Shown here: positions 8,302-16,745 of the stretch, piece by piece
How positions within the stretch are numbered: position 1 is the stretch's first letter
How the letters are laid out: the number at the start of each line of letters is the position of its first letter
From: Candidatus Bipolaricaulota bacterium
GTDB taxonomy: Bacteria; Bipolaricaulota; Bipolaricaulia; UBA7950; UBA9294
Reading direction: 5' to 3'
Assembly (NCBI GenBank): GCA_030606565.1
Contig: JAUWGE010000017.1
Coordinates: forward strand, 1-37,052
DNA: 37,052 nucleotides
The notes under the pieces: generated by a model
What the model saw: the letters and a program-made list of their open reading frames with translations, nothing else
The model's database searches: none
Told to the model about the DNA's origin: nothing
Translations under genes and position numbers: made by a program

Positions 8302-9349
8302 GTTTCCTCACCTCGCTTAAGATTCGCCGCGGGGTCGGTACAACGCCACCCATCTCCCCATAGAACGGGGTATTCGCCCGCTCTGCAACTGCCAACCGCA
8401 CGTCCTCCCACATCTGTCCCGCGCTCATCTCCACAGTGAGCACTGTCTTCACTCGGTCTGCCAGTTCCTTAAGCGGTTGATAGGGAAAGGGCCAAAGGGT
8501 AATCGGGCGGAACAGACCGAGTTTGATCCCCTCGGCGCTCGCCATCCGCACAACGCTCTTGGCGATACGGGCGACCGTCCCATAGGCAGCGATGAGGATA
8601 TCCGCATCCTCGGTTGCGGCCTCCTCGTAGCGGACCTCTTTTGCCTCGATCTGGCGGTAGCGCTTTTGTAGGGCCAGGTTCATCTTTTTTAGCACCTCGG
8701 GGTCAAGGTCGAAGCTCAGGATGACGTTCGGATCACGTCCTTTTGCTCCTGTCGTCGCCCACTCCTTTGCGGGGAGAGAGGCGACATCGATCGGCTCGGG
8801 GAGCTCCACCGGCTCCATCATCTGCCCGAGCATTCCGTCAGCGAGGATCATCACCGGGGTGCGATATTGGTCAGCTAAGTCGAAGGCGAGCATGGTCAGC
8901 TCACCGGCCTCGGGGACAGTCGATGGGGCAAGGACAATCATATGATAGTCACCATGTCCACCTCCCTTGGTCGCCTGGAAGTAGTCGCACTGAGCAGGGG
9001 CGATGTCCCCCAGTCCCGGGCCACCGCGGACAATGTTGACGATCACCGCTGGGAGGTTTGAACCAGCAAGGTAGGAGATCCCCTCCTGCTTCAGGCTGAT
9101 TCCCGGAGAAGAAGAAGAGGTCATTGTTCGCACGCCGACGGAGGCCGCCCCGTAGACCATGCTGATAGCGGCAATTTCGCTCTCTGCTTGAATAAACGTT
9201 CGACCAAGCCGAGGCATGTTCTTCGCCATGTGTTCCAGAAGCTCCGCCTGGGGTGTGATCGGATAGGCAAAGTAGCACTGGCAACCGGCGCGGATCGCCG
9301 CCTCTGCAATCACTTCGTTCCCTCGCAATAACATCCGCTCTCCCATCAC
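8291..9349 (-). CDS. korA: 2-oxoacid:ferredoxin oxidoreductase, alpha subunit
   Basis: Alpha subunit that contributes to the active site and dimer interface of the Kor complex. LRGNEVIAEAAIRAG and YFAYPITPQAELLEH near the N-terminus, EGISYLAGSNLPAVIVNIVR in the middle and PITLWPFPYQPLKEL near the C-terminus are family landmarks. The 352-residue length fits KorA (domains I and II), not the longer PorA or one-chain enzymes. It begins 6 bp after korD and overlaps korB at its 3' end. The first two codons are tandem ATGs; either may initiate. Confidence 0.93.
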   Translation of the reverse strand: MMGERMLLRGNEVIAEAAIRAGCQCYFAYPITPQAELLEHMAKNMPRLGRTFIQAESEIAAISMVYGAASVGVRTMTSSSSPGISLKQEGISYLAGSNLPAVIVNIVRGGPGLGDIAPAQCDYFQATKGGGHGDYHMIVLAPSTVPEAGELTMLAFDLADQYRTPVMILADGMLGQMMEPVELPEPIDVASLPAKEWATTGAKGRDPNVILSFDLDPEVLKKMNLALQKRYRQIEAKEVRYEEAATEDADILIAAYGTVARIAKSVVRMASAEGIKLGLFRPITLWPFPYQPLKELADRVKTVLTVEMSAGQMWEDVRLAVAERANTPFYGEMGGVVPTPRRILSEVRKHAS

Positions 9350-9355
9350 CCCTCC

Positions 9356-9580
9356 TTAGGCGGGAACCCTCTCCCGATAGACCTCAATTGCCACGTCTGG
9401 ACAGGTCAGGGCACAGAAGCCGCACCCGACACAGGCCTCCGGCCGCTCCATATGGACAACGTTATAGCCGCTTCGGTTCAACTCACCGGAGAAAGCAAGC
9501 ACTTGGTGAGGGCAGGCCACGATGCACAGCCCGCACCCCTTACACCGTTCCTTATCGATGATGAGCATCCCTTTGGGCAT
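9356..9580 (-). CDS. korD: 2-oxoacid:ferredoxin oxidoreductase, delta subunit (2[4Fe-4S])
   Basis: Ferredoxin-like electron-transfer subunit. It holds two [4Fe-4S] motifs, CKGCGLCIVACP and CVGCGFCALTCP, each CxxCxxCxxxCP. The frame opens at 9607, but the ATG at 9580 has GGAGG five bases upstream and gives the usual N-terminus MPKGMLIIDKERCKGCG, so I chose it (74 aa). It overlaps the 3' end of the S1-domain gene by about 29 bp, which ties the kor genes to the upstream translation genes. Confidence 0.9.
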   Translation of the reverse strand: MPKGMLIIDKERCKGCGLCIVACPHQVLAFSGELNRSGYNVVHMERPEACVGCGFCALTCPDVAIEVYRERVPA

Positions 9581-10034
9581 GAAGACCTCCATCCATCCCT
9601 CTGTCATAGAATTCCTCGCTCAGACGCTTGCCACGATGCTTGCGTATGCGAGAGAGCCCTACCTCAACCTGCCCGATCCAATCTTTGATGGACTCCTCCA
9701 GCAGTCGATCGCGCTGCGTCCGCGCCAAGGTGATCTTCGAGGACCGATTAGTGAGAACGTGGCTCAAACGATGAAATTCGCGGTCAAACGCGTCCGACGG
9801 TTTCTCCTCCTGTGACGAGAGGATCGACAGGGTGAATCGATCATCCTTTCCCTGCGCGACGATATTAACCATCACATGTGCGCCTGAGTAAAATTGGGCA
9901 CGCATCGTCTCCAGAGGAAGAGAATCAGAGATGGGTACTAGGCCTATTTGCCCCTCAGGGAGGGAGACAAGGACCCCATCGGGGGAGACTTTGACAACTT
10001 CCCCAGAGAGGGTTGCGCCAACTTCAAGCTGCAT
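9552..10034 (-). CDS. S1 RNA-binding domain protein
   Basis: Likely RNA- or ribosome-associated. Residues 1-70 form one S1 domain (VGATLSGEVVKVSPDGVLVS, followed by EGQIGLVPISDS). A charged helical tail contains FDREFHRLSH and ends KHRGKRLSEEFYD. This is the layout of general-stress-protein-13/YugI-like single-S1 proteins. The frame opens at 10088, but GGAGGAG just before the ATG at 10034 marks the start (160 aa). The last codons overlap korD. rpmB upstream and the kor genes downstream suggest one transcript. The exact role is unknown. Confidence 0.8.
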   Translation of the reverse strand: MQLEVGATLSGEVVKVSPDGVLVSLPEGQIGLVPISDSLPLETMRAQFYSGAHVMVNIVAQGKDDRFTLSILSSQEEKPSDAFDREFHRLSHVLTNRSSKITLARTQRDRLLEESIKDWIGQVEVGLSRIRKHRGKRLSEEFYDRGMDGGLHAQRDAHHR

Positions 10035-10118
10035 CGCTCCTCCTCGCCATTGATTCTTGTATCCGGGGCTACCGCACTGGAACTCCAATTACCACGAAAG
10101 AGGCCCTCACTTTCTACC

Positions 10119-10310
10119 TCAGACGACCTTCTTAACCCGGCCAGACTTGATGCAGCGGGTGCAGACATTGATCCATACCCTCTTCCCGTCGACGTAGGCA
10201 TGCACCCGTTGAATGTTGGGAACTCTTACTCTACGCGTGTGTCGGTGCGAGTGGCTGATTGTATTTCCCGCCACCGGTCGCTTCCCACAAATTTCACAAA
10301 CCCGTGCCAT
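10119..10310 (-). CDS. rpmB: 50S ribosomal protein L28
   Basis: Large-subunit ribosomal protein of 63 residues, a normal length. It begins MARVCEICGKRP, continues with ISHSHRHTRRVRVPNIQ and ends CTRCIKSGRVKKVV. Two CxxC pairs (CEIC, CTRC) show the zinc-binding form of L28, common in anaerobes and thermophiles. I placed the start at the ATG (10310) behind AGGTGA rather than the GTG nine bases upstream. It lies 15 bp after tsaB. Confidence 0.95.
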   Translation of the reverse strand: MARVCEICGKRPVAGNTISHSHRHTRRVRVPNIQRVHAYVDGKRVWINVCTRCIKSGRVKKVV

Positions 10311-10325
10311 CAGATTCACCTCGCA

Positions 10326-10979
10326 CTAAGAGATCGTCTTGAAGATCGCAGGTTCCACGTATGTTGGCTCCAAATCGTAGAGCTGATCACAACTGTAGCT
10401 ATCCTTTCCCAGGCGAGCGATCCACGCCGGCGACGGATGGTTCATCGCCTCCGGCGCGAGTTTCACAGAAGCGACTCGCTCTAGCCGTTCGCGCAGAAGC
10501 TCTGCACCACTTCCTACCACGGACAGCTCCTTTTGCTCCCGGGAGATTCTCGCAAGCAGGCGAGCAATCGGCACCACCTCCACCTCGCTGATCGCCCTCA
10601 TTCCGGCAAACCACCGAACGTATAGCAGATCCCGTCGATCCGGAACCAGAACACAGACATGCTCCTTAACATCCAGTCGCGCTCGATAGGCTACCATTCC
10701 ATCAACGCCGACCAACGGGATCCCCAAAGACTGACAGATCCCCATCGCCGTCGCCAGACCGATCCTGAGGCCCGTAAACGAGCCCGGCCCGCGGTTGACG
10801 CTGATCAGCTGGATCTGATCCTTGCTCAGGATACACTTATCTAAAAGTCCATCGATCAAGGGAAGGAGCTCTTCCGCATGGTGAAGATGCCCTTCCATAA
10901 TCGCCTCACCGAGAAGGGTCTCCTCCCACAAAGCTACCCCTCCCAGAGCTTCGGAGGTATCCAATCCCAGTGTGATCAT
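10326..10979 (-). CDS. tsaB: tRNA threonylcarbamoyladenosine biosynthesis protein TsaB
   Basis: Partner of TsaD/TsaE in making t6A37 on ANN-decoding tRNAs. It has the ASKHA fold start LGLDTSEALGGVALW, HHAEELLPLI, and the family signature NRGPGSFTGLRIGLATAMG (about 62-80). The 217-residue length is typical. The ATG start gives the expected first beta strand. It sits 24 bp after ribF and 15 bp before rpmB, a compact cofactor/translation cluster. Confidence 0.93.
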   Translation of the reverse strand: MITLGLDTSEALGGVALWEETLLGEAIMEGHLHHAEELLPLIDGLLDKCILSKDQIQLISVNRGPGSFTGLRIGLATAMGICQSLGIPLVGVDGMVAYRARLDVKEHVCVLVPDRRDLLYVRWFAGMRAISEVEVVPIARLLARISREQKELSVVGSGAELLRERLERVASVKLAPEAMNHPSPAWIARLGKDSYSCDQLYDLEPTYVEPAIFKTIS

Positions 10980-11003
10980 CCCATGTCGATGATAAGTCAG
11001 GCC

Positions 11004-11954
11004 TCAACTGTTTTCAAGCAAGAATGGAGCTTGAACCTTCATCGCAGGAAGGAGCGATCGTGCCCGGGCAACATCGAGGCCCATCTGCTCGCGAAGGGTC
11101 TCAAGAGAGGGAAAGCTCCGATCACCGCGCAGCTTATGAAGCAGGTGAACCTCCATCGTCTTTCCATAGAGATTCTCATCCGGCAGGGAGAGGAGGTGGA
11201 CCTCACAGCGCATCGCACTCCCCTTCAGGGTAGGTCGTACCCCAAAGTAGAGGAGCCCTGGCTCCCTCTTCCTTAACCAGAAGGCGTGCACGAGGTAGAC
11301 CCCCCTCGCGGGGTGAAGGACGACTGGATCAAACGCCAGGTTGGCAGTGGGATAGCCGAGCCGCCGACCGAGACCGTCCCCCTCCACCACCTCGCCGACG
11401 AAGAGCGGTGGACGGCCAAGGAGGGCCCTCGCCTCGCCAACTTCCCCTGAGGCAACCAGTTCACGGATCCACGTACTGCTCACTGGAGCCTGATCGACGA
11501 CGACGGATGGGACCTCAACCACAAAGATCCCCTGATCCTTCCCCACGCGTCGTAACAGGGATACATCGCCCTCGCGGGCGCGGCCGAAGCGGAAGGAGTC
11601 TCCTACCACGACTACTCGAGCGGTGAGCTGCTCAAGGAGGATCTCACGGACAAATCGTTCCGCTTTAAGGTTTTTTACCTCCACAAAGTCAGCCTGCTCC
11701 ACCCGATCGACGTAACGCTTAAGGAGCTTGAGTTTCGCCGACTCTGGCAGGAGCAAACACGGCTTTGGCTGTTCCTTTAATGCCTGCCTGAAGGTACCCT
11801 GGCGCGGCGGGAAGGTGAAAGCGTAGACAACCCGCTCTAGCTGCTTCTCTGAAGCAATTGCACAAAGCCGCTTGAGGATCGCCTGGTGGCCCAAGTGAAC
11901 CCCGTCGAACGTCCCTACAGTAACGACGGCACCCTCTTTCCTCTTCTTCATCAT
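11004..11954 (-). CDS. ribF: Bifunctional riboflavin kinase / FAD synthetase
   Basis: Converts riboflavin to FMN and FMN to FAD. The N-terminal nucleotidyltransferase shows VTVGTFDGVHLGHQAILKRL (about 11-30) and the SSTWIRELVASGEVGEA loop near 155-175. The C-terminal kinase shows GRRLGYPTANL and GVYLVHAF. At 316 residues it is full length. It starts with tandem ATGs after TTAGGA. The gene is divergent from ruvB with about 100 bp between the start codons, and is first in the long - strand block down to 2.3 kb. Confidence 0.95.
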   Translation of the reverse strand: MMKKRKEGAVVTVGTFDGVHLGHQAILKRLCAIASEKQLERVVYAFTFPPRQGTFRQALKEQPKPCLLLPESAKLKLLKRYVDRVEQADFVEVKNLKAERFVREILLEQLTARVVVVGDSFRFGRAREGDVSLLRRVGKDQGIFVVEVPSVVVDQAPVSSTWIRELVASGEVGEARALLGRPPLFVGEVVEGDGLGRRLGYPTANLAFDPVVLHPARGVYLVHAFWLRKREPGLLYFGVRPTLKGSAMRCEVHLLSLPDENLYGKTMEVHLLHKLRGDRSFPSLETLREQMGLDVARARSLLPAMKVQAPFLLENS

Positions 11955-12015
11955 CCTAATCGAAATGGTAGCACAAACAAGGCGCCATCACAGGATGCGT
12001 GGGGGACGGCGTTAG

Positions 12016-12045
12016 TTGAACCATCTATTCGCACTCTTGTACAAT
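12016..12045 (+). promoter_or_regulatory. ruvB promoter, sigma-70 type
   Basis: TTGAAC (12016-12021), an 18-bp spacer and TACAAT (12040-12045). The ruvB ATG begins at 12055, nine bases after the -10 box, so the transcript would start at or within about 3 nt of the ATG. No SD sequence is present. An upstream in-frame TTG coincides with the -35 box and is not a believable start. Confidence 0.65.
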
Positions 12046-12054
12046 CTTTTTAAG

Positions 12055-13056
12055 ATGCGAACTGAACGTATAAGTGGCCTTCCGTTGGAGGAGGATGTCG
12101 TATTCACCACCCTGCGCCCGGCCCGGCTGGACGAGTTCATCGGGCAGAATGAAATCAAAGAGAAGTTGCGTATCTATATCGCCGCTACGCAAAGAAGAAA
12201 CGAGCCACTCGACCACGTCATGCTGCACAGCCCCCCCGGATTGGGGAAGACAACCCTCGCCCGGATCATCGCCACAGAGATGGGGGTAAACGTCCGTGTG
12301 AGTTCTGGTCCGGCAATCGAAAAGGCAGGGGACCTCGCTGCCATCCTCACAAACTTGAAGCCACGTGACATCTTTTTCATCGACGAGATCCACCGCCTGC
12401 GGCGGAACGTCGAGGAGATCCTTTATCCAGCAATGGAGGATTACAAGATCGATATTATTCTCGGTGAAGGCCCGAACGCGCAGTCACTGCGCATCGATCT
12501 TCCCCCATTTACCCTGATCGGGGCCACTACCCGCGCCGGTCTCATCTCGGCCCCATTGCGCGACCGGTTCGAGGTATCGTTCCGCCTCAATTTCTACAGT
12601 CCGGAGGAACTCCGTGCGATCATCATCCGCGCTGGGAAGCTCCTCGGAATTGAGGTCACCCCAGAGGGAGCAGAGGAGCTCGCCAAACGGGCTCGTGGGA
12701 CCCCGCGGATCGCCAACCGCCTGCTGCGCCGAACGCGTGACTACGCGCAGGTGAAGGGAGAGGGAGAGGTCGATCTTAAGACAGCGAAACGATCGCTCCA
12801 GATGCTGGAGATTGATGAGGTCGGACTCGACCGGCTCGATCGTGCGGTCCTTGAGGCGATTGTCTCCAAGTTCAACGGCGGCCCCGTTGGACTGGAAACC
12901 CTAGCCGCCGCCCTCTCCGAGGAGAAGGACACCGTCTCCGACGTGGTGGAGCCTTATTTACTTAAGGAGGGATTCATCAAGCGAACTCCGCAGGGAAGGG
13001 TGGCAACCGAACGCGCCTACACCCACCTCGGCAAAGAGAGAACTCGCCTCATCTAG
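12055..13056 (+). CDS. ruvB: Holliday junction branch-migration ATPase RuvB
   Basis: Hexameric motor of RuvAB that drives Holliday junction migration. Walker [12 protein letters not shown] is at about 60-68 and Walker [11 protein letters not shown] at about 106-115. [18 protein letters not shown] carries sensor 1 and the arginine-finger region, and a C-terminal winged helix contains [18 protein letters not shown]. At 333 residues from the ATG it is normal. The probable leaderless start is set by the promoter. It overlaps by 4 bp at its end with the convergent CDP-alcohol phosphatidyltransferase gene. No ruvA or ruvC is in the window. Confidence 0.96.
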   Translation: MRTERISGLPLEEDVVFTTLRPARLDEFIGQNEIKEKLRIYIAATQRRNEPLDHVMLHSPPGLGKTTLARIIATEMGVNVRVSSGPAIEKAGDLAAILTNLKPRDIFFIDEIHRLRRNVEEILYPAMEDYKIDIILGEGPNAQSLRIDLPPFTLIGATTRAGLISAPLRDRFEVSFRLNFYSPEELRAIIIRAGKLLGIEVTPEGAEELAKRARGTPRIANRLLRRTRDYAQVKGEGEVDLKTAKRSLQMLEIDEVGLDRLDRAVLEAIVSKFNGGPVGLETLAAALSEEKDTVSDVVEPYLLKEGFIKRTPQGRVATERAYTHLGKERTRLI

Positions 13057-13568
13057 CGCTTGGCAAGAAGCGCCTTAGTATTCTCGATAAACTCCAAGAC
13101 GACCCCTTTGAAACGCCGCCAGTCGAATAGTGCCGCTAAACAGATCCAGACGACGAACCATATCGCTGCTCGTGGGGCGTTGAAGTAGGCAACAATGAGT
13201 GGAAGGGTGACTATGGGGAAGGCGAACGACATAGTGACCGACTTGGAGCGGAAGTAGGCGATAAAGACCGCAGCGACCGCCACGTAAATCGCTGCCGGAA
13301 CAAGCGGGATGAACCCGGCCATAACCAGATAGCAGAGCCCGGAGAATACCATCACCATATCAAACACGAACTCCCGCTCACCAATCCATGTCGCTCCCTT
13401 GTGATAGCGGCGGGCGAGCCGACCATCGAGAATGTCCGTCGTCCACCCAAGGATGATCAGCAGGATCACCGCCTCTAAGGCCTGCGGACCGACAAGACCG
13501 AGGAACGAGATCACCACAGCGATAATCCCCCGTGAACCAGTGAGCAAATCAGGGACCTTCTTCATCAC
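13053..13568 (-). CDS. CDP-alcohol phosphatidyltransferase family protein
   Basis: Integral membrane enzyme family (PgsA, PssA and relatives) that condenses CDP-diacylglycerol or a CDP-alcohol with an alcohol. About five hydrophobic helices are visible in 171 residues. The motif begins DILDGRLAR (about 45-53), matching DxxDGxxAR, but the second half [10 protein letters not shown] departs from Gx3Dx3D. If aligned at x8, Gly is Ile, the third Asp is Glu and only the last Asp is kept. Substrate is not assignable. It begins GTG-ATG after AAAAGG. A truncated copy lies at 24.0-24.3 kb with the same variant motif. The next genes (lipid kinase, gpsA) also act in phospholipid metabolism. Confidence 0.87.
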   Translation of the reverse strand: MMKKVPDLLTGSRGIIAVVISFLGLVGPQALEAVILLIILGWTTDILDGRLARRYHKGATWIGEREFVFDMVMVFSGLCYLVMAGFIPLVPAAIYVAVAAVFIAYFRSKSVTMSFAFPIVTLPLIVAYFNAPRAAIWFVVWICLAALFDWRRFKGVVLEFIENTKALLAKR

Positions 13569-13583
13569 CTTTTCACCGTTACT

Positions 13584-13612
13584 ATTTTAGTGGAGCCTAG
13601 CAGGTAAGACAA
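13584..13612 (-). promoter_or_regulatory. Promoter for CDP-alcohol phosphatidyltransferase gene
   Basis: On the - strand TTGTCT (13607-13612), a 17-bp spacer and TAAAAT (13584-13589). The start codon follows about 15 bp downstream with AAAAGG between, so this gene has a short conventional leader. Confidence 0.5.
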
Positions 13613-13965
13613 GAGGCTCCTCCGGATAAGCGAACAGAGCGGGCCTGTATCAGTGCTATTGGTAAAGAAAGGGTGAGTAACAAAGCTAAAAGGGGAAACA
13701 GGAGCATGGGTAGTCTCAGCATGTCACCGATACCCTCCACGTGTTCGCTGGTAAGCCCCAACAGGCGCTTTTAAAAAATCGGACTAGCTCCTCGTAGAGA
13801 CCAAAGAAGTTAGGAGTGGCAACCTCAGCAGTTTGTGCCATCCTACAAATTGCAAGGAGGCGGGTTGATAAACATCTCTTCCAATCCGATTTCCCTTAGA
13901 AGAGACTCACGGATTCATTACATGGCCATGACACGCTCTCTAACCCAGGTAATGGCAAGCCATTC
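13613..13965. other. Non-coding stretch, nothing recognised
   Basis: About 350 bp between two - strand lipid genes. I see no ORF with an SD or family match and no tRNA. A small palindrome, AATGGC-AA-GCCATT, lies near 13950-13963 just after the lipid-kinase stop but lacks a T-run. Confidence 0.4.
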
Positions 13966-14862
13966 CTAGGCGGGGGTGATAACATCAAGCGCCTTAGGAA
14001 CCACGGTGACCTCGAAGCTGTCACCAGGGAGTCGGTACTGCTCGCCGTCGATGTGGGCGATCAGCTTTGTCGATGAGGAAATCGTAACCGTGCGCTCCTG
14101 CCGATAGTGAACCTCAGCGAGCCCTAAGTGGTTCCCCTTTCGTGCCTGGGGCAGGCGGATCAGCCGCTCAAGTTTGGGGAAGTCCTCGATTACAGCGATG
14201 TCAAGCAACCCATCGTCAATCTCGGCCTGCGGGGCAAGCTTAAACCCCCCACCGCAATACTTACCGTTGGCTAGCCCGAGCGAGATGCACGTATGCTCTT
14301 CGCTCCAGCCTTCACCCTCTAGGGTCACCGGGAATGCCTTAAACCGGAAGACTTCCCGTATCGCCGCGTACAGATAAGCTGGAACTCCCCTAAGGCGCTC
14401 CATTTGGAGGACATCGCGCGCCACCTGGGCATCGATCCCAATCCCCAACCCGTTGACAAAGTAACGATCCCCGACGATGTAACCCAGGTCGATCTTGCGT
14501 TCTCTTCCTGCGAGAAGGAGATCAATTGCGCGCATGGGTTCAATAGGGATCCCGTTCATGCGACTGAAGTCATTACCACTCCCCGCCGGGATCACCGCCA
14601 GAGGCAGAGGCGCCTCGGAGGTAAGAATCCCGTTTGCCACTTCGTTGATCGTCCCGTCACCACCCATGGCGACGATGTAGGTAAATCCGGCTTTGATTAC
14701 CATCTGGGCGACGTCGGTCGCCTCAAGCGGCTCGTTGGTGAAGTGAAGATCGTAGTCGATACCGCGGCGGTCAAGTTCAGCTTTTACCTTGGGGAAAAGC
14801 TCCTTGCACCGACCATGTCCAGCGATAAGATTAACAATAAGGAAGTACTTATTCCTTCCCAT
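13966..14862 (-). CDS. Diacylglycerol/lipid kinase (DAGK catalytic domain)
   Basis: Soluble YegS/DgkB-type kinase that phosphorylates diacylglycerol or another lipid alcohol. The nucleotide loop VAMGGDGTINEVANGIL is at about 64-80, and VIPAGSGNDFSR follows near 94-105. GLANGKYCGGGFKLAPQAEI and DDGLLDI form the conserved C-terminal domain. The 298-residue length is typical. The upstream promoter places the mRNA 5' end next to the ATG, and no SD is present. It is co-directional with gpsA upstream and the CDP-alcohol phosphatidyltransferase downstream. The true lipid substrate is unknown. Confidence 0.88.
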   Translation of the reverse strand: MGRNKYFLIVNLIAGHGRCKELFPKVKAELDRRGIDYDLHFTNEPLEATDVAQMVIKAGFTYIVAMGGDGTINEVANGILTSEAPLPLAVIPAGSGNDFSRMNGIPIEPMRAIDLLLAGRERKIDLGYIVGDRYFVNGLGIGIDAQVARDVLQMERLRGVPAYLYAAIREVFRFKAFPVTLEGEGWSEEHTCISLGLANGKYCGGGFKLAPQAEIDDGLLDIAVIEDFPKLERLIRLPQARKGNHLGLAEVHYRQERTVTISSSTKLIAHIDGEQYRLPGDSFEVTVVPKALDVITPA

Positions 14863-14869
14863 GGGAATG

Positions 14870-14899
14870 ATCCTACAAAGAAGCGCGCCCGCTTGTCAA
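14870..14899 (-). promoter_or_regulatory. Promoter of the lipid-kinase gene (leaderless type)
   Basis: Perfect TTGACA (14894-14899 on the - strand), an 18-bp spacer and TAGGAT (14870-14875), then 7 bases to the ATG. The same TTGACA-18-TAGGAT layout is found before nfeD. Confidence 0.6.
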
Positions 14900-15174
14900 G
14901 AACGACAAGAACCCTATGATTGCCCTCTTTCCTGATGAACGGCACACATAACTACAAGGTTTCCCCAGTGCTAAGGCCCTCTTATCTAGTCCCCAACAGT
15001 GCGCCGTTCTGGAAAGAGCCCAACGCGTACGAGAGCAATCTCCACTCAGTAATGGTAGTCTTGTCCACCCCTTCCTTAACCTGTCCACCTCCGTCCACTC
15101 ATAGTGCAGTGACCACCACTGTGCATCTAGTAAAGACTCTACAAGCCTCCCTTTGGTGCGGTGAGTCAAGTATA
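14900..15174. other. Non-coding stretch between lipid-kinase gene and gpsA
   Basis: About 275 bp with no convincing gene. Open frames here lack SD sequences and recognisable motifs. No RNA gene or repeat was recognised. Confidence 0.4.
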
Positions 15175-16167
15175 TTAGCAACGCTCCCGCTTGGGAGGCC
15201 GAAGCATCAATGCAGGAATCTGATCTTTCGCCGCCTCGCCCAGATAGAGAACCCCATACACCGCCTCAGCAATAGGCATCTCCACGTGCAGACTTCGGGC
15301 AAGCTTCCGCAGAGCCACTACCGAAAATACTCCTTCGGCTACCATCTGCATGCTTGCCAAGACTTCGCGGAGTTGCTTACCCTGTCCAATCTGGTATCCT
15401 ACCCGGCGATTACGCGAGTGTACGCTGGTAGCAGTAACTACAAGGTCCCCCAAACCTGCCAACCCGTAGAAAGTCTCCGGCCGAGCTCCAACTGCTAGAC
15501 CAAAACGGCTCATCTCCGCTAATCCCCGGGTAATAAGGGCTGCCCTTGTGTTATCTCCGTAGCCCAGCCCATCAGAAATCCCGGTACCAATTGCAATTAC
15601 GTTCTTCACCACACCACAGTATTCAACACCGACTAAATCATCAGAGAGGTAAACACGGAGGCACTCGGACATCAAAACCCTCTGCAGTTCTTCCCCAAGT
15701 CTCAGGTCTTCCCCCGCCAACACCAGAGCAGTGGGCATGTCAAGGCTCACCTCCTCGGCGTGGCTTGGCCCCGAGAGTGCGAACACAGGATGTTTAGGAA
15801 GAGCTTCGGTGAGCACCTCGGACATACGCCGACCCGTCTCCTGCTCTAACCCCTTTGCCAGATGGACGATAGGAACTTCTGTAGGCAGGTGGCTTGCAAC
15901 CCGCTCCGCAATCTCACGCATGGCAAAGCTTGGTATGGCAAGAAACACCACTTCTGCCTTGATCACGGCCTCTCTGAGGTCTGAAGTTACCAAAAGCTCC
16001 GGCGGGAGCAAAACACCCGGCAAGTAGTCAGGGTTCTCACGCGTGCGACCTACACTCTCGGCCAGCTCGGGTCGGCGCGCCCAAAGAGTCGTAGTATAGC
16101 CCGAACAGCACAGGCGTCTAGCAAAGGCAGTTCCCCAGCTCCCTGCGCCGATAACAGCACTGTGCAT
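15175..16167 (-). CDS. gpsA: Glycerol-3-phosphate dehydrogenase [NAD(P)+]
   Basis: Reduces dihydroxyacetone phosphate to sn-glycerol-3-phosphate for phospholipid synthesis. The Rossmann start VIGAGSWGTAFARRL is at residues 5-19. VHLAKGLEQET and ALSGPSHAEEV follow. The catalytic Lys is in GVVKNVIAIG and the substrate loop is GDNTRAALITRGLAEM. The 330-residue length is normal and the start is ATG with AAGGAG about 11 bases upstream. Gene order with the lipid kinase and CDP-alcohol enzyme supports a phospholipid role. Confidence 0.95.
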   Translation of the reverse strand: MHSAVIGAGSWGTAFARRLCCSGYTTTLWARRPELAESVGRTRENPDYLPGVLLPPELLVTSDLREAVIKAEVVFLAIPSFAMREIAERVASHLPTEVPIVHLAKGLEQETGRRMSEVLTEALPKHPVFALSGPSHAEEVSLDMPTALVLAGEDLRLGEELQRVLMSECLRVYLSDDLVGVEYCGVVKNVIAIGTGISDGLGYGDNTRAALITRGLAEMSRFGLAVGARPETFYGLAGLGDLVVTATSVHSRNRRVGYQIGQGKQLREVLASMQMVAEGVFSVVALRKLARSLHVEMPIAEAVYGVLYLGEAAKDQIPALMLRPPKRERC

Positions 16168-16182
16168 TGGATCACCAACTCC

Positions 16183-16451
16183 TTACAACCCAAGTGCCTG
16201 TGAACTTCCTAACTTGATGGTGAGTACAAAGCCAATCCCCAAGGCATCTTGGTACAAGATCGCGTAAACTATGGCTATCCCAACGCCAGCCGAATGAGAC
16301 GAAAGATATCTATCATATGCCCTATAAGCTTCATCCATCAATCGTATACTAAGGTGGCAAAATTCCTGCCGCAAGTGTGGGCCTTTATGAAGGCAACCGC
16401 AAGATCTACTAGGTTTCCCTTGGCGACAAAATTACGAAACTCTCTCCACAC
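16183..16451 (-). pseudogene. mscL: Decayed mscL (large-conductance mechanosensitive channel)
   Basis: A good SD (GGGAGG) precedes a GTG at 16451. The frame then reads WREFRNFVAKGNLVDLAVAF, nearly the canonical MscL N-terminus, and loses similarity after about 25 residues before a TGA at 16338. In a shifted frame further on, AGVGIAIVYAILYQDALGIG and FVLTIKL resemble the second MscL helix. So the gene appears broken by more than one indel. The intact ribosome-binding site suggests recent decay. It lies upstream of and in the same direction as gpsA. Confidence 0.55.
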
Positions 16452-16745
16452 AGTTGCACCTCCCGCGAGTATGGTAGTACTAAAAGGCCATCATAGCGCT
16501 TAGGGCTATATATCGACAAATTGTCGTGAAAAAAGTATTCTCAAGGAGAAAATGGAGTATGCCATGGATCCGAACCGCGGAAACAAGTGTACGTGAGTCG
16601 ACATCACCTCTTGTCAAAGAGAGGACGCACCAATTCCAAACTGATAATGTCAAACACGGTCCGCGGAGCTTGACAAAAGGGACCACACATCCGTTTTCTC
16701 AAAAACCCGAAATACGTTAGTATACAAACGAAAGGGGGTGGCACA
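16452..16745. other. Serpin upstream region
   Basis: About 290 bp. It holds the 13-bp near-palindrome CGACAAATTGTCG (about 16512-16524), a TTGACA at 16670-16675 without a well-spaced -10 box, and TATACA at 16721-16726 that may be the serpin -10. A 14-codon ORF behind AAGGAG (ATG near 16552) is too short to support. GGGGGT lies before the serpin ATG. Confidence 0.35.

Noticed and set aside
12016-12054. Upstream TTG start for ruvB
   Set aside because: The TTG is the -35 box of a good promoter, and the extra residues are not part of the RuvB family.
14873-15181. - strand 102-codon frame upstream of the lipid kinase
   Set aside because: No SD or motif, and it overlaps the lipid-kinase promoter.
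16552-16600. 14-codon ORF behind AAGGAG
   Set aside because: Too short and without other support.
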